Below, piece after piece: positions 63,737-64,000 of a DNA stretch of 64,000 nucleotides (its first letter is position 1; the number at the start of each line of letters is the position of its first letter). Made by a program: the position numbers and the translations under genes. The stretch comes from Lyngbya confervoides BDU141951 (GTDB lineage: Bacteria; Cyanobacteriota; Cyanobacteriia; Thermosynechococcales; Thermosynechococcaceae): contig NZ_JTHE03000100.1 in NCBI RefSeq assembly GCF_000817775.3, forward strand, positions 62,001-126,000. Direction: 5' to 3'. Under the pieces are notes generated by a model, which did not search any database, had not been told where the DNA came from, and saw nothing but the letters and a program-made list of their open reading frames with translations.

Positions 63737-64000
63737 ATGCCCAATCCTGACCCGAGTGACCTGCATTTGGTGTCCGATCCCGATACTCTGTTTTTGAATG
63801 GGGTCTGGCCAAAACCCTTTGAATTTGATGCAGAAGTGGCACGGGTCTTTGATGACATGGTCTCACGTTCGGTGCCGCTGTATCGGGATGTGCTGGTGAG
63901 CGCGGCCCAGTGGGCGATCGCCTACTATCAGCCCCAAACGAAGCTGGTGGATGTGGGCTGCTCCACGGGCACGTTTTTGGAGTTTCTGGGCCGCATGATG
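63737..64000 (+). CDS. CmoA-like SAM-dependent methyltransferase, N-terminal part
   Basis: The first 88 codons of a class I methyltransferase that runs past the window edge. FEFDAEVARVFDDMVSRSVPLYRDVL is close to the CmoA family, and LVDVGCSTGTFLEFLGR is motif I of the SAM fold. In E. coli CmoA makes carboxy-SAM, which CmoB uses to modify wobble uridine 34 of tRNAs. Cyanobacterial relatives include broader family members, so that function is tentative. The start is ATG 63737. Confidence 0.75.
   Translation, partial: MPNPDPSDLHLVSDPDTLFLNGVWPKPFEFDAEVARVFDDMVSRSVPLYRDVLVSAAQWAIAYYQPQTKLVDVGCSTGTFLEFLGRMM

Overview
The window is a 64 kb chromosomal segment of a cyanobacterium. The evidence is direct: the HIP1 octamer GCGATCGC recurs throughout (for example 1463-1470, 1836-1843, 41143-41150), and the genes include cyanobacterial phytoene desaturase and phytoene synthase, a DUF4278 protein, a D27-like carotenoid isomerase, plant-type D-glycerate 3-kinase and a carotenoid oxygenase. 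The DNA looks GC-rich. I cannot name a genus. I found no rRNA, tRNA, CRISPR array, prophage or classical defence island; the only mobile DNA I can support is a decayed IS200/IS605-type tnpB relic.

Layout. 1-9.7 kb: 5' part of alaS, an aldo/keto reductase, katG, pyrC, a PLP decarboxylase with tandem ACT domains, a DUF4278 protein and glyQ. 9.8-16.1 kb: a serine-hydrolase-like protein, a His-tailed ferrochelatase-like protein, ftsH, a pentapeptide-repeat protein and prfB, whose true reading needs a programmed +1 frameshift. 16.3-18.7 kb: phytoene desaturase overlapping phytoene synthase. 18.8-25.6 kb: an envelope block with DUF4129, DUF4350, MoxR ATPase, DUF58, SpoIIM-like, a membrane protein and RDD. 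25.6-31.5 kb: TRAP transporter membrane subunits with no binding-protein gene, asnS, two uncharacterised genes and truB.

31.5-38.8 kb is a compact leftward run: carotenoid oxygenase, GGDEF plus degenerate EAL, an uncharacterised protein, a Rab-like GTPase, an OmpA/MotB-type protein and a coiled-coil protein. It looks like a GTPase/cyclic-di-GMP-linked envelope system. 38.9-43.1 kb: proS, rsmH and an AMIN-domain amidase. 43.2-47.0 kb: a vWA protein, a PP2C phosphatase and a kinase-WD40 fusion, matching the TerY-P triad layout. 47.1-54.0 kb: bifunctional RelA/SpoT, a second PP2C, a membrane coiled-coil protein, the tnpB relic, a CbbY-type HAD phosphatase, an MBL hydrolase and a small conserved-looking protein. 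54.3-59.7 kb: the D27-like isomerase and an FHA cluster (membrane protein, FHA-flavoprotein, FHA-zinc ribbon, divergent FHA-PrsW protease). 59.9-64 kb: a 40-residue single-helix protein, a thioredoxin-like 2Fe-2S ferredoxin, glycerate kinase, a GHL10-like glycosidase and the start of a CmoA-like methyltransferase.

Themes. Signal transduction is unusually dense: two PP2Cs, a kinase, a vWA protein, three FHA proteins, a GTPase, GGDEF and RelA/SpoT within about 29 kb. Short tandem duplications of 12-22 bp recur in the spacers. The best candidates for undescribed biology are the GTPase/OmpA/GGDEF operon, the FHA/PrsW/flavoprotein cluster and the WD40-fused TerY-P triad.
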